The notes: generated by a model not told the origin, from the letters alone. Positions 34,594-43,968 are shown, numbered from the stretch's first letter. The stretch is DNA of 64,000 nt from Paludibacter sp963678465 (GCA_963678465.1 OY782858.1:2418001-2482000), one strand, 5' to 3'. A program made the numbers and translations.

Positions 34594-35322
34594 ATGAAAA
34601 CTAAAATATTACTGGCTGTACTGTTCGTTTTTGCAATCACAGCATCAGCTAAAAAGAAACCTGAAACATTTACCGAACTGACCTTGGGTGGAAATAACAA
34701 TGGAAGTTCAATTACACTTCAGTTCGAACGGGGAAAACAACACAATCATCCACTTTTTGCCGTGTGGCTTGCCGATGAAAATGGAAAATTTATTCAAACA
34801 CTTTACATTTCAAAAAGCATTGCCAAGGGTTATTTCGAAAGAGGAAATAATAAAACAGGTCGTTGGATGCCGGGTGAAATTCAACGACCCGCCAGCCTCC
34901 CTTTCTGGGCGCACGAGCGAGGAATAAAAAATGAATATGGCACTTACATGCCTACGCCAAGACAACCCGAAGTTGATGCTTATACCGGAGCTACGCCTCA
35001 GACTTCATTTGTTTTGAATATTACAACTGAAAAACCTTTAGTAGGTAAATACAAAATAATGCTGGAACTCAATCAATCATGGGACTGGAATGACTTCTGG
35101 CACAATGCAAAATTTCCGGATGATAAGGAATATAAAACGTCGAGCCAGCCTGCATTGGTGTATAGTGTAGATATCGACACTACAAAGCCCGGACTTGAAT
35201 ATACAATGATCCCTTTAGGACATAGCCATTACTCAGGCAAAGATGGCAGCCTGACAACTGATTTAAAAACAATTACAACAGCACTCGATATTGCAAAACG
35301 TATTACTGTAAAAATAAAATAG
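34594..35322 (+). CDS. DUF2271-like secreted protein
   Basis: 242 residues. Signal peptide MKTKILLAVLFVFAITASA. The mature protein begins with a strand-rich region: FAVWLADENGKFIQTLYIS, then a loop with RWMPGEIQRPASLPFWAHER, DAYTGATPQTSFVLN, and YKIMLELNQSWDWNDFW and QPALVYSVDID near the end. The WLADENGKFIQTL element and the late ELN plus QPALVY strand resemble DUF2271 proteins, which are periplasmic and of unknown role, often near PepSY or flavin-transfer genes. It lies 51 nt after the TonB-dependent receptor and is probably in the same transcription unit. Confidence 0.6.
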   Translation: MKTKILLAVLFVFAITASAKKKPETFTELTLGGNNNGSSITLQFERGKQHNHPLFAVWLADENGKFIQTLYISKSIAKGYFERGNNKTGRWMPGEIQRPASLPFWAHERGIKNEYGTYMPTPRQPEVDAYTGATPQTSFVLNITTEKPLVGKYKIMLELNQSWDWNDFWHNAKFPDDKEYKTSSQPALVYSVDIDTTKPGLEYTMIPLGHSHYSGKDGSLTTDLKTITTALDIAKRITVKIK

Positions 35323-35460
35323 CTTTCTTTGCGAAGCAGAATTATTTTAAAATGTGTGTTTTTATACATGAAAACATCGTATTATTTGACAAAAATAAGT
35401 CATTTTGTGATTTTTAAGTAAAAAATTAATCGTTTAGAAACATTTGTTAGATTCTTTTGT

Positions 35461-35468
35461 TATCTTTG
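35461..35468 (+). promoter_or_regulatory. -7 box TATCTTTG of the OmpA-family gene
   Basis: Exact TAnnTTTG match about 80 nt before the start codon. A TTTG lies 14 nt upstream, shorter than the usual spacing. Confidence 0.5.
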
Positions 35469-35547
35469 TAATGCTACAACAAATATAATTCTTACACAAT
35501 TATATATTCAATAAAACTACAGATTAACATTTTAAATTAATTCGATT

Positions 35548-36993
35548 ATGAAACAAAAAAGTCTTTTTATCGTCATTCTACTGGTGTGTATGCAATTTAG
35601 TTTTGCACAAACTGCCGATAGAAAATTTGCCATTGGCCTGAATGGTATTAGTACAAAATACGCTGGTGACTTGGGTGGAAATGCGTTAACCGATTTCACT
35701 TTTTCACAGTACATTCTTGGCTATTGGGGTGGTGGTGCAACATTAAACTATTACTTAAATCCCTCATTTGATTTAGGTTTAGGAGTTAATTACGGTCTGT
35801 ATGGCATTTACCATAAATACAGCGAAAAATTCATTGCCACTAAATTTGAACCATCATTGTTTGCTCATTACAAGCTGAACAATGGCTACATTATTAACAA
35901 AGACTCAAAATGGTCACCATTCTTATCCATCGGATTAGGGCTTGCAAGCTACGGCGAAGTAAAAGACTTTCCTGCTCAGGCTGACTACGATGGAACTGAC
36001 TTTATTGTACCATTAGGAGTTGGTTTGAAATATCAAATCACAGAAGGATTTGCATTGCAGTATCAGTATAACTACAATTTCACAAGCGCTGATAATCACG
36101 ACATACGTGAAAAAGGTGGTAACGATGCCTATGGAGCTCACCTTTTCGGCGTTGTATTTAGCCTTGGAAAAAATAAAGATTCTGATAACGATGGTGTTTC
36201 TGACAAAAATGATTTATGCCCCGACACCCCTGTTGGCGTAAAAGTGGATGAAAAAGGTTGTCCTATCGATACAGACAAAGATGGCGTAGCTGATTATCTC
36301 GACAAATGTCCTAATTCACTTGCTTGCGAAAAAGTGGATGCCAACGGTTGTTCTTTGGATTCGGACAAAGATGGCGTGCCAGATATCGACGACAGATGTC
36401 CTGATACCCCTGCCGGAGTAAAAGTTGACACAAGAGGTTGTCCGGTTGATACTGACAATGACGGTGTAGCTGATTATCTTGATAAATGCCCTGCAACTCC
36501 TGCACGCGTTCAGGTAGATGCCAACGGATGCCCTATCGATACAGATAAAGATGGCGTAGCCGATTATATCGACAGATGTCCTGACACCCCTGCCGGTTCA
36601 AAAGTTGATGCAAATGGCTGTGTTGTTGTAAACGATGAAGCTAAAAAAGCTTTTGGCGATGCCATGTACGGAATTCAGTTTGAAACAAACAGCAAAGTGA
36701 TTAAACCTGCATCGAACCCTATTTTGAATAATGTTGTGAATGTGCTTAAAAACAACCCACAATACAATAAAGTAGAAGTTGCCGGTCATGCCGACAGCGT
36801 AGGCCCGGAAGATTACAACCTGAATTTATCACAACAACGTGCTGATGAAGTGAAGAAATACATCGTCAATAAAGGCGTTAATGCAGCAAGACTAAGCGCC
36901 GTTGGTTATGGCGAAACTCAACCTGTTGCCGACAATGCAACTCCTGAAGGTCGCAGTCAAAACCGTCGCGTTGATTTTAAGGTAAAAAACTAA
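35548..36993 (+). CDS. OmpA family protein with thrombospondin type 3 repeats
   Basis: 481 residues. Signal peptide ends at FSFAQ; residues about 22-210 form an outer-membrane beta-barrel; residues about 212-355 contain five calcium-binding TSP3 repeats (DSDNDGVSDKNDLCPDTPVG, DTDKDGVADYLDKCP and similar, each closed by CP and GC cysteines); residues about 365-481 are an OmpA peptidoglycan-binding domain (VEVAGHADSVGPEDYNLNLS, AARLSAVGYGETQP, NRRVDFKV). It links the outer membrane to the cell wall. A terminator follows 24 nt after the stop. Confidence 0.95.
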   Translation: MKQKSLFIVILLVCMQFSFAQTADRKFAIGLNGISTKYAGDLGGNALTDFTFSQYILGYWGGGATLNYYLNPSFDLGLGVNYGLYGIYHKYSEKFIATKFEPSLFAHYKLNNGYIINKDSKWSPFLSIGLGLASYGEVKDFPAQADYDGTDFIVPLGVGLKYQITEGFALQYQYNYNFTSADNHDIREKGGNDAYGAHLFGVVFSLGKNKDSDNDGVSDKNDLCPDTPVGVKVDEKGCPIDTDKDGVADYLDKCPNSLACEKVDANGCSLDSDKDGVPDIDDRCPDTPAGVKVDTRGCPVDTDNDGVADYLDKCPATPARVQVDANGCPIDTDKDGVADYIDRCPDTPAGSKVDANGCVVVNDEAKKAFGDAMYGIQFETNSKVIKPASNPILNNVVNVLKNNPQYNKVEVAGHADSVGPEDYNLNLSQQRADEVKKYIVNKGVNAARLSAVGYGETQPVADNATPEGRSQNRRVDFKVKN

Positions 36994-37016
36994 TCCTGAT
37001 TAAGTTATAATTAAAT

Positions 37017-37051
37017 GACTGTGCAGTTCAATCCGCACAGCCATTTTTTTA
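37017..37051. terminator. Bidirectional terminator between convergent genes
   Basis: CTGTGC/GCACAG stem (37019-37024 with 37035-37040) followed by seven T, with A-rich complement serving the minus-strand gene ending at 37049. Confidence 0.8.
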
Positions 37052-38329
37052 TTTTTCTTTGAAAAACGATTCTGTTTTTATTTCTTCAATTCGGTTCTTC
37101 ACCGCCGAATAATAAGTTCCGTTTAATTCTTTTTTAGACTCTTCCTTTTTTTGTTCAGGCTCTTTCGGGAAAGTATTCAAAAACATATTGTAATACTTAA
37201 GCGCTTGTTTCTGATTTTTAAGGCTATAATCGTAAATAGTGGCAATGCTGTACATCGTCATTTTAATATCAGGCTTCAACTTCAGGCAGGCTTCATAGTT
37301 CTGAATCGCTTCCTGATGTTTGCTCCAACGCGAATATCCAAGCGCCAGGGTACTGTGATAATTGTAAAGAACTGAGTCTTTTGGGGTCATTAATTCCAAT
37401 CCTTTTGCCAAAACCGTAGTCCCTTTCTGGAATTTTCCACTCAAAATAGCCGATCTACCCAGGTAATAAATAAGATTCAAATTAGTCGAATCCACATCAT
37501 AAGCCTCGGTAAGATGCTCGTAAGCCGGATAATAATCCTGAAGGCCAAAATAGCTTGCTCCAAGAAAATAATTAGTTGTAAATGACTTGTCGCCATCCAC
37601 ATACAGCTTAACAAGCCGATCAACAGCTTTGTCGAATTGTTGAATAAAACAATAGCCAATTCCATTGTATTGGTTGATCGATTTATTGGTGGAATCAATA
37701 CTTATATAATCATTCGTACAACCAATCATTTCATTGTATCGCTGAGTCTGAAGATAAATTTTGGCCAGTTTGAAGGTCGTGTTATAATCCTCCGGCGCAA
37801 GGGATAAAGTTTTCTTATAATAATGTACTGCTGAATCGTTTTTTTCTATTTGCCAATAACAATCACCGGTAAGCGAGTACAAAACAGGAATTGAATCTGA
37901 TTTAAGAACTTCCATTGTTTTATCAATGGTTTTCTTCCATTCCTTTAGCTTGTAGAGTATGCTTATCTGACTGAATTTGAAGTATTTATTTTCAGGTTCA
38001 ATACGGATACATTTATTGTAAATTGCTTCTGATTTTTTATAATTACCAATGGATTGGTAGCAATCGGCCAATTCGTTTAATGCCTGAAGATGCAGGCTGT
38101 CAGTGGCAACAATGTTTTCGAGTATTTTTGCAGCCTTGTCAAATTGAAGCAGATTTTTATAGCACTTTGCTTTAATAATCTCCAACTCGGTGCTGTATTT
38201 TTCTTTACCGATCAGTTGTATTGCCCGTTCATAATCGTAGCGATTGATAGCCTGATTAATAGCCTTTTCCTGTGCCCCGGCTATACTACAAAAAAACATC
38301 AGAAATAGAATAATGTTGTATGATTTCAT
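37049..38329 (-). CDS. Secreted tetratricopeptide repeat protein
   Basis: 426 residues from the ATG at 38329; this start gives a proper signal peptide (MKSYNIILFLMFFCSIAGAQ), whereas a longer frame starting at 38413 has an implausible N-terminus. The rest is a row of about ten TPR units, e.g. KAAKILENIVATDSLHLQAL, NELADCYQSIGNYKKSEAIY, LTGDCYWQIEKNDSAVHYYK and ALGYSRWSKHQEAIQNYEAC. Periplasmic or outer-membrane protein-protein scaffold; partner unknown. Its position directly after the BlaI/BlaR-type genes on the same strand (90 nt gap) suggests it may belong to that regulon. Confidence 0.85.
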   Translation of the reverse strand: MKSYNIILFLMFFCSIAGAQEKAINQAINRYDYERAIQLIGKEKYSTELEIIKAKCYKNLLQFDKAAKILENIVATDSLHLQALNELADCYQSIGNYKKSEAIYNKCIRIEPENKYFKFSQISILYKLKEWKKTIDKTMEVLKSDSIPVLYSLTGDCYWQIEKNDSAVHYYKKTLSLAPEDYNTTFKLAKIYLQTQRYNEMIGCTNDYISIDSTNKSINQYNGIGYCFIQQFDKAVDRLVKLYVDGDKSFTTNYFLGASYFGLQDYYPAYEHLTEAYDVDSTNLNLIYYLGRSAILSGKFQKGTTVLAKGLELMTPKDSVLYNYHSTLALGYSRWSKHQEAIQNYEACLKLKPDIKMTMYSIATIYDYSLKNQKQALKYYNMFLNTFPKEPEQKKEESKKELNGTYYSAVKNRIEEIKTESFFKEK

Positions 38330-38419
38330 AAGCAGAATAAATTGATCAGTTTGGGAGAAAATAAGAAATGAGTGCGAAAAATCAATTACACACTCACTCT
38401 TAGGTTTCAACAAAAAATG

Positions 38420-40015
38420 TTATTTTTTCGAGGTGATGATGATCACTCCATTTTTGCCTTTTTCGCCATAGATTGCAGTGGCTGAAGCATTTTTCAATAC
38501 ATCGATTTTTTCAATGCTTTCAGGTTTTAATATCGACATATTGAAATTCGCAGGAAGGACTTCACCATCCAACACTATTAAAGGCGGATTTTTAGGATCG
38601 AAAGAGGGCTTAAAATCAACATTTTCCTTTGCATTTGCCCCATCGAGTTTGAAATTAAGCGGCAATGTGTATTTCACCGATACCTTTTTCCCTCTTTGTT
38701 CGCCTGGAATCCAGTTGGGCATTGATTTTATAACTCTTACAGCCTCCTGATCCAAAGAAGGATCAACACCACGTACAACCGACACATCACTAATCGCACC
38801 ATTTTCGTCCACTACATATTGGCAAATCACACGTCCCTGAATACCTGATTTCTGTGCCTCAACCGGATACCTTACACTATTTAATAAAAAATTAACTAGA
38901 GCCTTATCACCACCTGGAAATTCAGGCATTTTTTCCACTACGGTAAAAATCACTTTATCGTCCTGCGACGAAGCAGATGCTGTTGTTTCTGCAGGAAGTT
39001 TTTCTTTTGTTGCTCCATATCCAACGATTACAAGTTCTTTTTGTACATTTGGTTGGGACTGGTTTTCAACTTTAGCATTCTTCTGCACACCAGCTGTTTT
39101 CACTATTATTTTAGGTGTGCTTTGAAGTTCCGATTTTGCAGCACTGATAATTGATTCGGCATTACTTGTAAAAACAAGTGCAAGCGAAAGAGGAACAATA
39201 AGCAAATACTTTAGTATACCTGCTTTTTCTGTTTTTTGTTGATTCATCATTTTAATACGTTTTTTTAAGGGTAATACATTAAATTTATTTGTGAGTTTTA
39301 ATTCCGGTGATTGATACGAAAGTTGAAGTAAATGATACTGATAGCTTTTGCTGTCGAAACCGGAACTGATTACCTTGTTATCGGCTAAAAATTCAAGATT
39401 TTGACGGATTTCGCGCTTGAGCAACCATGTAGCCGGGTTAAACCAAAAGGCGATACATAATAATTCGCTCAACATCACATCCATGCTGTGCAGTTGTTTT
39501 ACATGAGTCAGCTCATGGGTAAGAATCTGGCTTATTTCATGTTCGTTGTGCAACTTCGGATTCATATAAACAGTACTGAAAAACGAAAAAGGAGTGATTT
39601 CTTTGTCTATGGCAACTATACTTATTCCCTGAACAGTTTCCCGCTTTCCCTGAAGCTTTATACGTAAAATTGAAATCAGTTGAACAATCAACCGACCGAA
39701 AAGCCCGGCAACAGCACATCCATAAACTGTCCATAACAGCATTTCGACACTAAAAAAACCGGATTGATTTTCGGGGGTCACCGTTATTTCCTGCAACAAT
39801 GTGTAATTGGCCACCATTGTTTGCATGGTTGGCTGACTTTGCAACCAGCTTTCGATAGAAAAAAACGGATAAACGAATGACAGCCCAATGCTGAATAAAA
39901 GATAACCGCGGCGCGTTTTCCAGAATGTGTCGTTGGCAAAGAACAACCGATAAAATAAGTAGAACAATACTATCGCAATGTTCACTTTCAGAAGATAAAT
40001 TAGTGTTGGATTCAT
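38420..40015 (-). CDS. BlaR1/M56-type sensor peptidase with TonB-C and receptor-plug-like domains
   Basis: 531 residues. N-terminal membrane helices (NIAIVLFYLFYRLFF and others) and the M56 zinc site LTHELTHVKQ (about 165-174, HExxH) followed by EFLADNKV further on. A single helix (about 270-285) crosses to the periplasm; residues about 345-455 form a TonB C-terminal domain (EKMPEFPGGDKALVNFLLNS, VQ-like RVICQYVVDENG, LPLNFKL); the last 55 residues resemble the plug of SusC-type receptors (IVLDGEVLP, KNASATAIYGEKGKNGVIII). This fusion suggests the sensor monitors envelope or TonB-linked events. It shares a 4-nt overlap (ATGA) with the repressor gene, so they form a two-gene signalling pair. 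Confidence 0.88.
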   Translation of the reverse strand: MNPTLIYLLKVNIAIVLFYLFYRLFFANDTFWKTRRGYLLFSIGLSFVYPFFSIESWLQSQPTMQTMVANYTLLQEITVTPENQSGFFSVEMLLWTVYGCAVAGLFGRLIVQLISILRIKLQGKRETVQGISIVAIDKEITPFSFFSTVYMNPKLHNEHEISQILTHELTHVKQLHSMDVMLSELLCIAFWFNPATWLLKREIRQNLEFLADNKVISSGFDSKSYQYHLLQLSYQSPELKLTNKFNVLPLKKRIKMMNQQKTEKAGILKYLLIVPLSLALVFTSNAESIISAAKSELQSTPKIIVKTAGVQKNAKVENQSQPNVQKELVIVGYGATKEKLPAETTASASSQDDKVIFTVVEKMPEFPGGDKALVNFLLNSVRYPVEAQKSGIQGRVICQYVVDENGAISDVSVVRGVDPSLDQEAVRVIKSMPNWIPGEQRGKKVSVKYTLPLNFKLDGANAKENVDFKPSFDPKNPPLIVLDGEVLPANFNMSILKPESIEKIDVLKNASATAIYGEKGKNGVIIITSKK

Positions 40016-40374
40016 TTCTTTTCGATGAGTTTAATAATTTCCTGTAATTCTTCGGCTGATATTTTTTGTTTTTCCACAAAAAAGCTCACCATCTCTTTGT
40101 ATGAATTTTCGAAATAGTTTTGCACTACACCCGACATAAATCTCGATTTATATTCGCTTTCCTCCATCACCGGACTATACTCGTAAGTATTTCCGTAACG
40201 TTTGGCTTTCACATATCCTTTCCGTTCCAGATTTTTCACTATAGAAGCCACCGTTGTATAAGGTGGGCGTGGCTCTTCCATTTTTTCAATAAAATCTTTT
40301 ATAAATCCTTTTCCCTGCTGAAAAATTATCAGCATCATTTCCTGTTCCTGATAAGTTAGTTTTTCCATATTCAT
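40012..40374 (-). CDS. BlaI/MecI/CopY family repressor
   Basis: 120 residues. Winged helix-turn-helix: LTYQEQEMMLIIFQQGKGF, PPYTTVASIVKNLERKGYVK (recognition helix and wing) and RYGNTYEYSPVMEESEY; the C-terminal helix SYKEMVSFFVEKQKISAEEL mediates dimerisation and is the usual cleavage or release region. Two starts, MNMEKL at 40374 and MEKL at 40368, are both possible. The downstream M56 peptidase would inactivate it on signal. The inverted repeat at 40417-40454, 43 nt upstream of the start, is the likely operator, so the pair is autoregulated. Confidence 0.93.
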   Translation of the reverse strand: MNMEKLTYQEQEMMLIIFQQGKGFIKDFIEKMEEPRPPYTTVASIVKNLERKGYVKAKRYGNTYEYSPVMEESEYKSRFMSGVVQNYFENSYKEMVSFFVEKQKISAEELQEIIKLIEKK

Positions 40375-40416
40375 TTTCCCTTTCTGTTCTTTTTAAAAGT
40401 ATCATCAAATGTTTCA

Positions 40417-40454
40417 ATTACGAAACTTTCGCAAATATACGAGAGTTTCGTAAT
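40417..40454. promoter_or_regulatory. Operator palindrome over the -7 box of the BlaI-type gene
   Basis: Two 15-nt arms, ATTACGAAACTTTCG and CGAGAGTTTCGTAAT, are complementary with a single mismatch and flank an 8-nt spacer. On the minus strand the spacer reads TATATTTG, an exact -7 box. Repressor binding would cover the promoter directly. Confidence 0.8.
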
Positions 40455-40528
40455 TCTTGTTCTGTCAGCCAAATAATTTAATCTTTTTTAAACTTTGCTG
40501 CTTTTAATCGTGTTATAAATAAAATTTG

Positions 40529-40536
40529 TATTTTTG
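40529..40536 (+). promoter_or_regulatory. -7 box TATTTTTG of the subtilase gene
   Basis: Exact TAnnTTTG match; the transcript would start close to 40543, about 17 nt before the ATG at 40560. Confidence 0.5.
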
Positions 40537-40559
40537 CGATAATTACTTCATTGTTCGTT

Positions 40560-42191
40560 ATGAAAAAACGTTTTTGTAGTTTACTTCTTTTTTGTATCGT
40601 ATTTACGCTGTCTGTAGCAGCGCAAACTGAATATTATTTTTATGTTCAGTTCAGTGACAAAAACAATTCACCCTACTCACTAAGCAATCCTTCAGCATAC
40701 TTATCGGCCCGTGCAATTGAACGGCGAAACACGTTTGGAATAAGCTGCGACTCCACCGATTTACCTGTCAATCCTTCGTACATCAACCAGATTTCGCTGC
40801 CCGGAATAAAACTTCATTCGCGTAGTAAATGGATGAATGGTGTTACCGTTCTAGTCGGCGATTCAAGCCCCATGCAGCAAGTAAGGGCATTACCATTTGT
40901 AAAATGGGTTCAGTACAGCGGTCAGTTAAACATCCCGAAAGCTGCCCGGAAGAAAGCAAAGGCAAAAGCAACTGAATTTAATTATGGAGCTACAGCCACC
41001 CAAATAAACCAGTTGAACGGAAGCCATCTACACGCTAGAGGCTTTATGGGTCAAAACATACATATAGGCGTATTGGATGCCGGATTTGCTAATGTGGATG
41101 TAAATTCGGGATTTGACAGTTTACGTACGCAAGGTCGATTATTGGGAACAAAAGACATTATCTTCCCGGGGAATTATGTATTTGCTGAGGATTATCATGG
41201 TGCTCAGGTTTTATCGGTAATGGCGGCAAACCTTCAGGATCAGTTCGTGGGGACTGCACCTCATGCCTCTTATTGGCTGATACGAACAGAATATGACCCA
41301 ACTGAATACCTTGTCGAAACCGATTTCTGGGTGGCCGGCGTTGAGTTTGCCGACAGCGTGGGCGTAGATGTGATTAATTCTTCGCTTGCATACACGGTCT
41401 TTGATGATCCGTCAATGGACTTCAGTTATTCCGATATGAACGGAAAGGTTTCGCGAGCCAGCAGGGTGGCTACAATGGCTGCTCAAAAGGGAATTGTAGT
41501 TTGCAACAGTGCCGGAAACGATGGAAGTAAATCCTGGAAATACATAGGTTCACCTGCTGATGCAGAAAAAATTTTCACCGTAGGTTCAGTCACTCAAACC
41601 GGAGCACCAAGCTATTTCAGTTCGTTTGGTCCCAGTGCCGATAACAGGACAAAGCCAGATCTGTGTGCCATGGGTTCTGCTTCATCTGTTCTGTCGGCGT
41701 GGGGAAGTATAACAACAAACAATGGAACTTCTTTCTCCTCTCCTATCATGGCTGGAATGCTGGCTTGTTTACTTCAGCGCTACAAAAGCTTTGATCCACA
41801 TCCAAATTTAGATGTCTTTTACAATGCTGTGATACAAAGTTGCAACCTTCATGACGCACCCACCACTCAAATGGGATATGGAATTCCTAACTTTTTACAG
41901 GCTGAAATGAATTTGCCTCTTTACAACGCTGTGGATAAAATAGATGACGACAACGACAGACTTGTTGACATTATCGTGTACCCTGACCAAATCAACATCA
42001 GAAAACGAATTGACAACCCATCCGAAAACTACTCAGCCAGTGTTTACAGCAGCAATGGGAGCATTGTAAGCAGTGCCGAATTCAACAATGAGAGCGCTTT
42101 CATCCCTATAATTCATCTTGTGAAAGGCATATATGCTATCACTGTTACTTCGGGCAAAAAAGTGCAAACACAAAAAATAGCAATCAGATAA
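40560..42191 (+). CDS. S8 family subtilisin-like protease, secreted, probably type IX cargo
   Basis: 543 residues from ATG 40560; a TTG three codons upstream also opens the frame but the ATG follows the promoter better. Signal peptide ends at LSVAAQ; propeptide-like YFYVQFSDKNNSP...; catalytic Asp in IGVLDAGFANVD, His in EDYHGAQVLSVMA and Ser in NGTSFSSPIMAG. The terminal 75 residues (VYSSNGSIVSS, FIPIIHLVKGIYAITVTSG, KKVQTQKIAIR) form a beta-sandwich sorting domain of the T9SS type A kind. Extracellular or surface protease. xseA begins 8 nt downstream, an accidental or weak operon. Confidence 0.9.
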   Translation: MKKRFCSLLLFCIVFTLSVAAQTEYYFYVQFSDKNNSPYSLSNPSAYLSARAIERRNTFGISCDSTDLPVNPSYINQISLPGIKLHSRSKWMNGVTVLVGDSSPMQQVRALPFVKWVQYSGQLNIPKAARKKAKAKATEFNYGATATQINQLNGSHLHARGFMGQNIHIGVLDAGFANVDVNSGFDSLRTQGRLLGTKDIIFPGNYVFAEDYHGAQVLSVMAANLQDQFVGTAPHASYWLIRTEYDPTEYLVETDFWVAGVEFADSVGVDVINSSLAYTVFDDPSMDFSYSDMNGKVSRASRVATMAAQKGIVVCNSAGNDGSKSWKYIGSPADAEKIFTVGSVTQTGAPSYFSSFGPSADNRTKPDLCAMGSASSVLSAWGSITTNNGTSFSSPIMAGMLACLLQRYKSFDPHPNLDVFYNAVIQSCNLHDAPTTQMGYGIPNFLQAEMNLPLYNAVDKIDDDNDRLVDIIVYPDQINIRKRIDNPSENYSASVYSSNGSIVSSAEFNNESAFIPIIHLVKGIYAITVTSGKKVQTQKIAIR

Positions 42192-42199
42192 AAATAAAA

Positions 42200-43438
42200 A
42201 TGGATTCCATTAGCCTTTCAGAACTTACCGATCGCATTCAGGAAACTTTAAAGATTAATTTCGACACAGCCGTATGGATACGGGCCGAAATAAGCGAGCT
42301 GCGCGAAAATTACAATGGACATTGTTATCTCGAGCTAATTGAAAAAGAGAACAATACCGATGTATTACTTGCCAAAACCAAAGCCACCATTTGGTCGTCG
42401 ACTTATAAGATGCTAAAACCTTATTTTGAAAGCAGTACGGGACAAAATCTTCGTTCAGGGCTAAGCGTATTGGTGGCGGTAAGTGTAGAGTTTCATGGCG
42501 TTTATGGTTTTAGTTTGAATATCCGCGACATCGACCCTACTTTTACGATTGGTGAAATGGCAGCGCGCCGGCTTAAAATTATACGTCAGCTGGAAGAAGA
42601 TGGAATTGTAGACATGAATAAACAATTACCGTTCCCCAAGCTTCCGCAAAGGCTGGCTGTCATTTCGTCGGCAACGGCTGCCGGATATGGCGATTTTTGC
42701 GATCAACTCAGGAATGATGTCTCGCACTTTGTTTTCTACTCCAAACTTTTTCAGGCAACCATGCAGGGCGATCAGGCCGAAAGTTCTATTATTGCAGCAT
42801 TGGAAAAAATTTACGAACATGCAGATTTGTTTGATGTGGTGGTGATTATCCGCGGTGGAGGCGCCACTACCGATCTGGCATGTTTCGACTCGTACAACTT
42901 AGCGCTGAATTGTGCTCAGTTTCCGTTGCCTGTCATTTCTGGAATAGGTCATCAACGCGATGTGTCCATTTTGGATATGGTGGCACACACCTCTGTAAAA
43001 ACACCAACGGCCGCAGCCGAGTTATTGATAACGCAACTACAAATGACCGAAAAACAACATCTCGATATAGCTTCCTACATTTATCAAATAACAAAAAGCA
43101 GGATAGAGCAACAGCAGCAATTTTTCGCACAGACTCAAATGCATATAAAACACACTTTGCGTACCTGGGTGACCCAAAGAGCACACTTGCTCAATCGCCA
43201 GAAGAGCAGACTGGTTTCGGCCAAACGACTGCAAGTAATGCAGCAAAAAAACAAACTGACCTTGCTCGAAAAAAACATAGAAACGCATTCTCCTGCATTT
43301 CTTCTAAAACACGGCTATACAATTACAACGATCAACGGAAAACGAATTCATTCGGTTGCGCAATTAAAAACGGGCGAAAAAATACGTACTTTTGTACACG
43401 ATGGAAGTTTTGAAAGCGAAATAACCAGCAAAGATTAA
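42200..43438 (+). CDS. xseA: Exodeoxyribonuclease VII large subunit
   Basis: 412 residues. N-terminal OB fold (LSELTDRIQETLKINFDTAV), central catalytic region with LAVISSATAAGYGDF, VVVIIRGGGATTDLACFD and VISGIGHQRDVSILD, and a C-terminal coiled coil. The enzyme digests single-stranded DNA with the small subunit XseB. No xseB-like frame (about 65-80 residues) was found next to it; the following gene is folB, so the small subunit must lie elsewhere. Length is slightly shorter than E. coli XseA (456). Confidence 0.93.
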   Translation: MDSISLSELTDRIQETLKINFDTAVWIRAEISELRENYNGHCYLELIEKENNTDVLLAKTKATIWSSTYKMLKPYFESSTGQNLRSGLSVLVAVSVEFHGVYGFSLNIRDIDPTFTIGEMAARRLKIIRQLEEDGIVDMNKQLPFPKLPQRLAVISSATAAGYGDFCDQLRNDVSHFVFYSKLFQATMQGDQAESSIIAALEKIYEHADLFDVVVIIRGGGATTDLACFDSYNLALNCAQFPLPVISGIGHQRDVSILDMVAHTSVKTPTAAAELLITQLQMTEKQHLDIASYIYQITKSRIEQQQQFFAQTQMHIKHTLRTWVTQRAHLLNRQKSRLVSAKRLQVMQQKNKLTLLEKNIETHSPAFLLKHGYTITTINGKRIHSVAQLKTGEKIRTFVHDGSFESEITSKD

Positions 43439-43452
43439 ATAAAAAACATAGA

Positions 43453-43809
43453 ATGTCAGAAATTACACTTGAAAATATGGAATTCCATGCTTATCATGGA
43501 TGTTTGGAGCACGAAAACACACTGGGAAATACTTTTCTGGTGACGCTAAGCATGCAACTCGACACTTCGGCAGCTGAGAAAACCGACCAACTATCTGATA
43601 CATTGAACTACAAGTTGGTTTACGATGTTGTGAAAGCAGAAATGGAAATCAGATCGCAACTGATTGAGCACGTGTCCCGGCGAATTGCAGATGCTGTTTT
43701 TACAAAGTTTCCACTCATTCAGAGCATGAAGCTTAAATTAACAAAAATGCAGCCTCCGCTCGGTGCAAAGGTGCAGGCCGTATCCATCCAACTCGAAATG
43801 AAAAGATAA
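43453..43809 (+). CDS. folB: Dihydroneopterin aldolase
   Basis: 118 residues, the usual size. ENMEFHAYHGCLEHEN (7-22) holds the catalytic Tyr and Glu region, LSDTLNYKLVYDVV the substrate contact, LIEHVSRRIADAV and KLTKMQPPLGA (Lys of the family near the end). It splits dihydroneopterin in folate synthesis. It starts 14 nt after xseA, likely co-transcribed. Confidence 0.93.
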   Translation: MSEITLENMEFHAYHGCLEHENTLGNTFLVTLSMQLDTSAAEKTDQLSDTLNYKLVYDVVKAEMEIRSQLIEHVSRRIADAVFTKFPLIQSMKLKLTKMQPPLGAKVQAVSIQLEMKR

Positions 43810-43844
43810 ACTTTTATAGTCGTATTCAAATTATTATTGTTTAC

Positions 43845-43968
43845 TACTTTTGTATTTTGATAGGAAAAGCAAAGTTTTCCGGACAAAATAAGTACTTTTG
43901 TACCGCATTTATCAAAAAAATGATTTTTAAGGTGAGCGCTGTTCTGATAAGAGCGTTCATTTTTTTTT
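43845..43968 (+). promoter_or_regulatory. Tandem -7 boxes and terminator-like hairpin in the POT transporter leader
   Basis: TACTTTTG occurs at 43845-43852 and 43893-43900. Between them GGAAAA/TTTTCC (43863-43880) can pair. Downstream of both, GAGCGCT (43934-43940) pairs with AGCGTTC (43952-43958), followed by nine T (43960-43968), ending 22 nt before the start codon. A terminator located after the promoter but before the gene suggests attenuation, unless it is merely the terminator of folB. Confidence 0.4.

Noticed and set aside
38330..38413. N-terminal extension of the TPR protein
   Set aside because: The signal peptide begins at the ATG at 38329; the extension has no export features.
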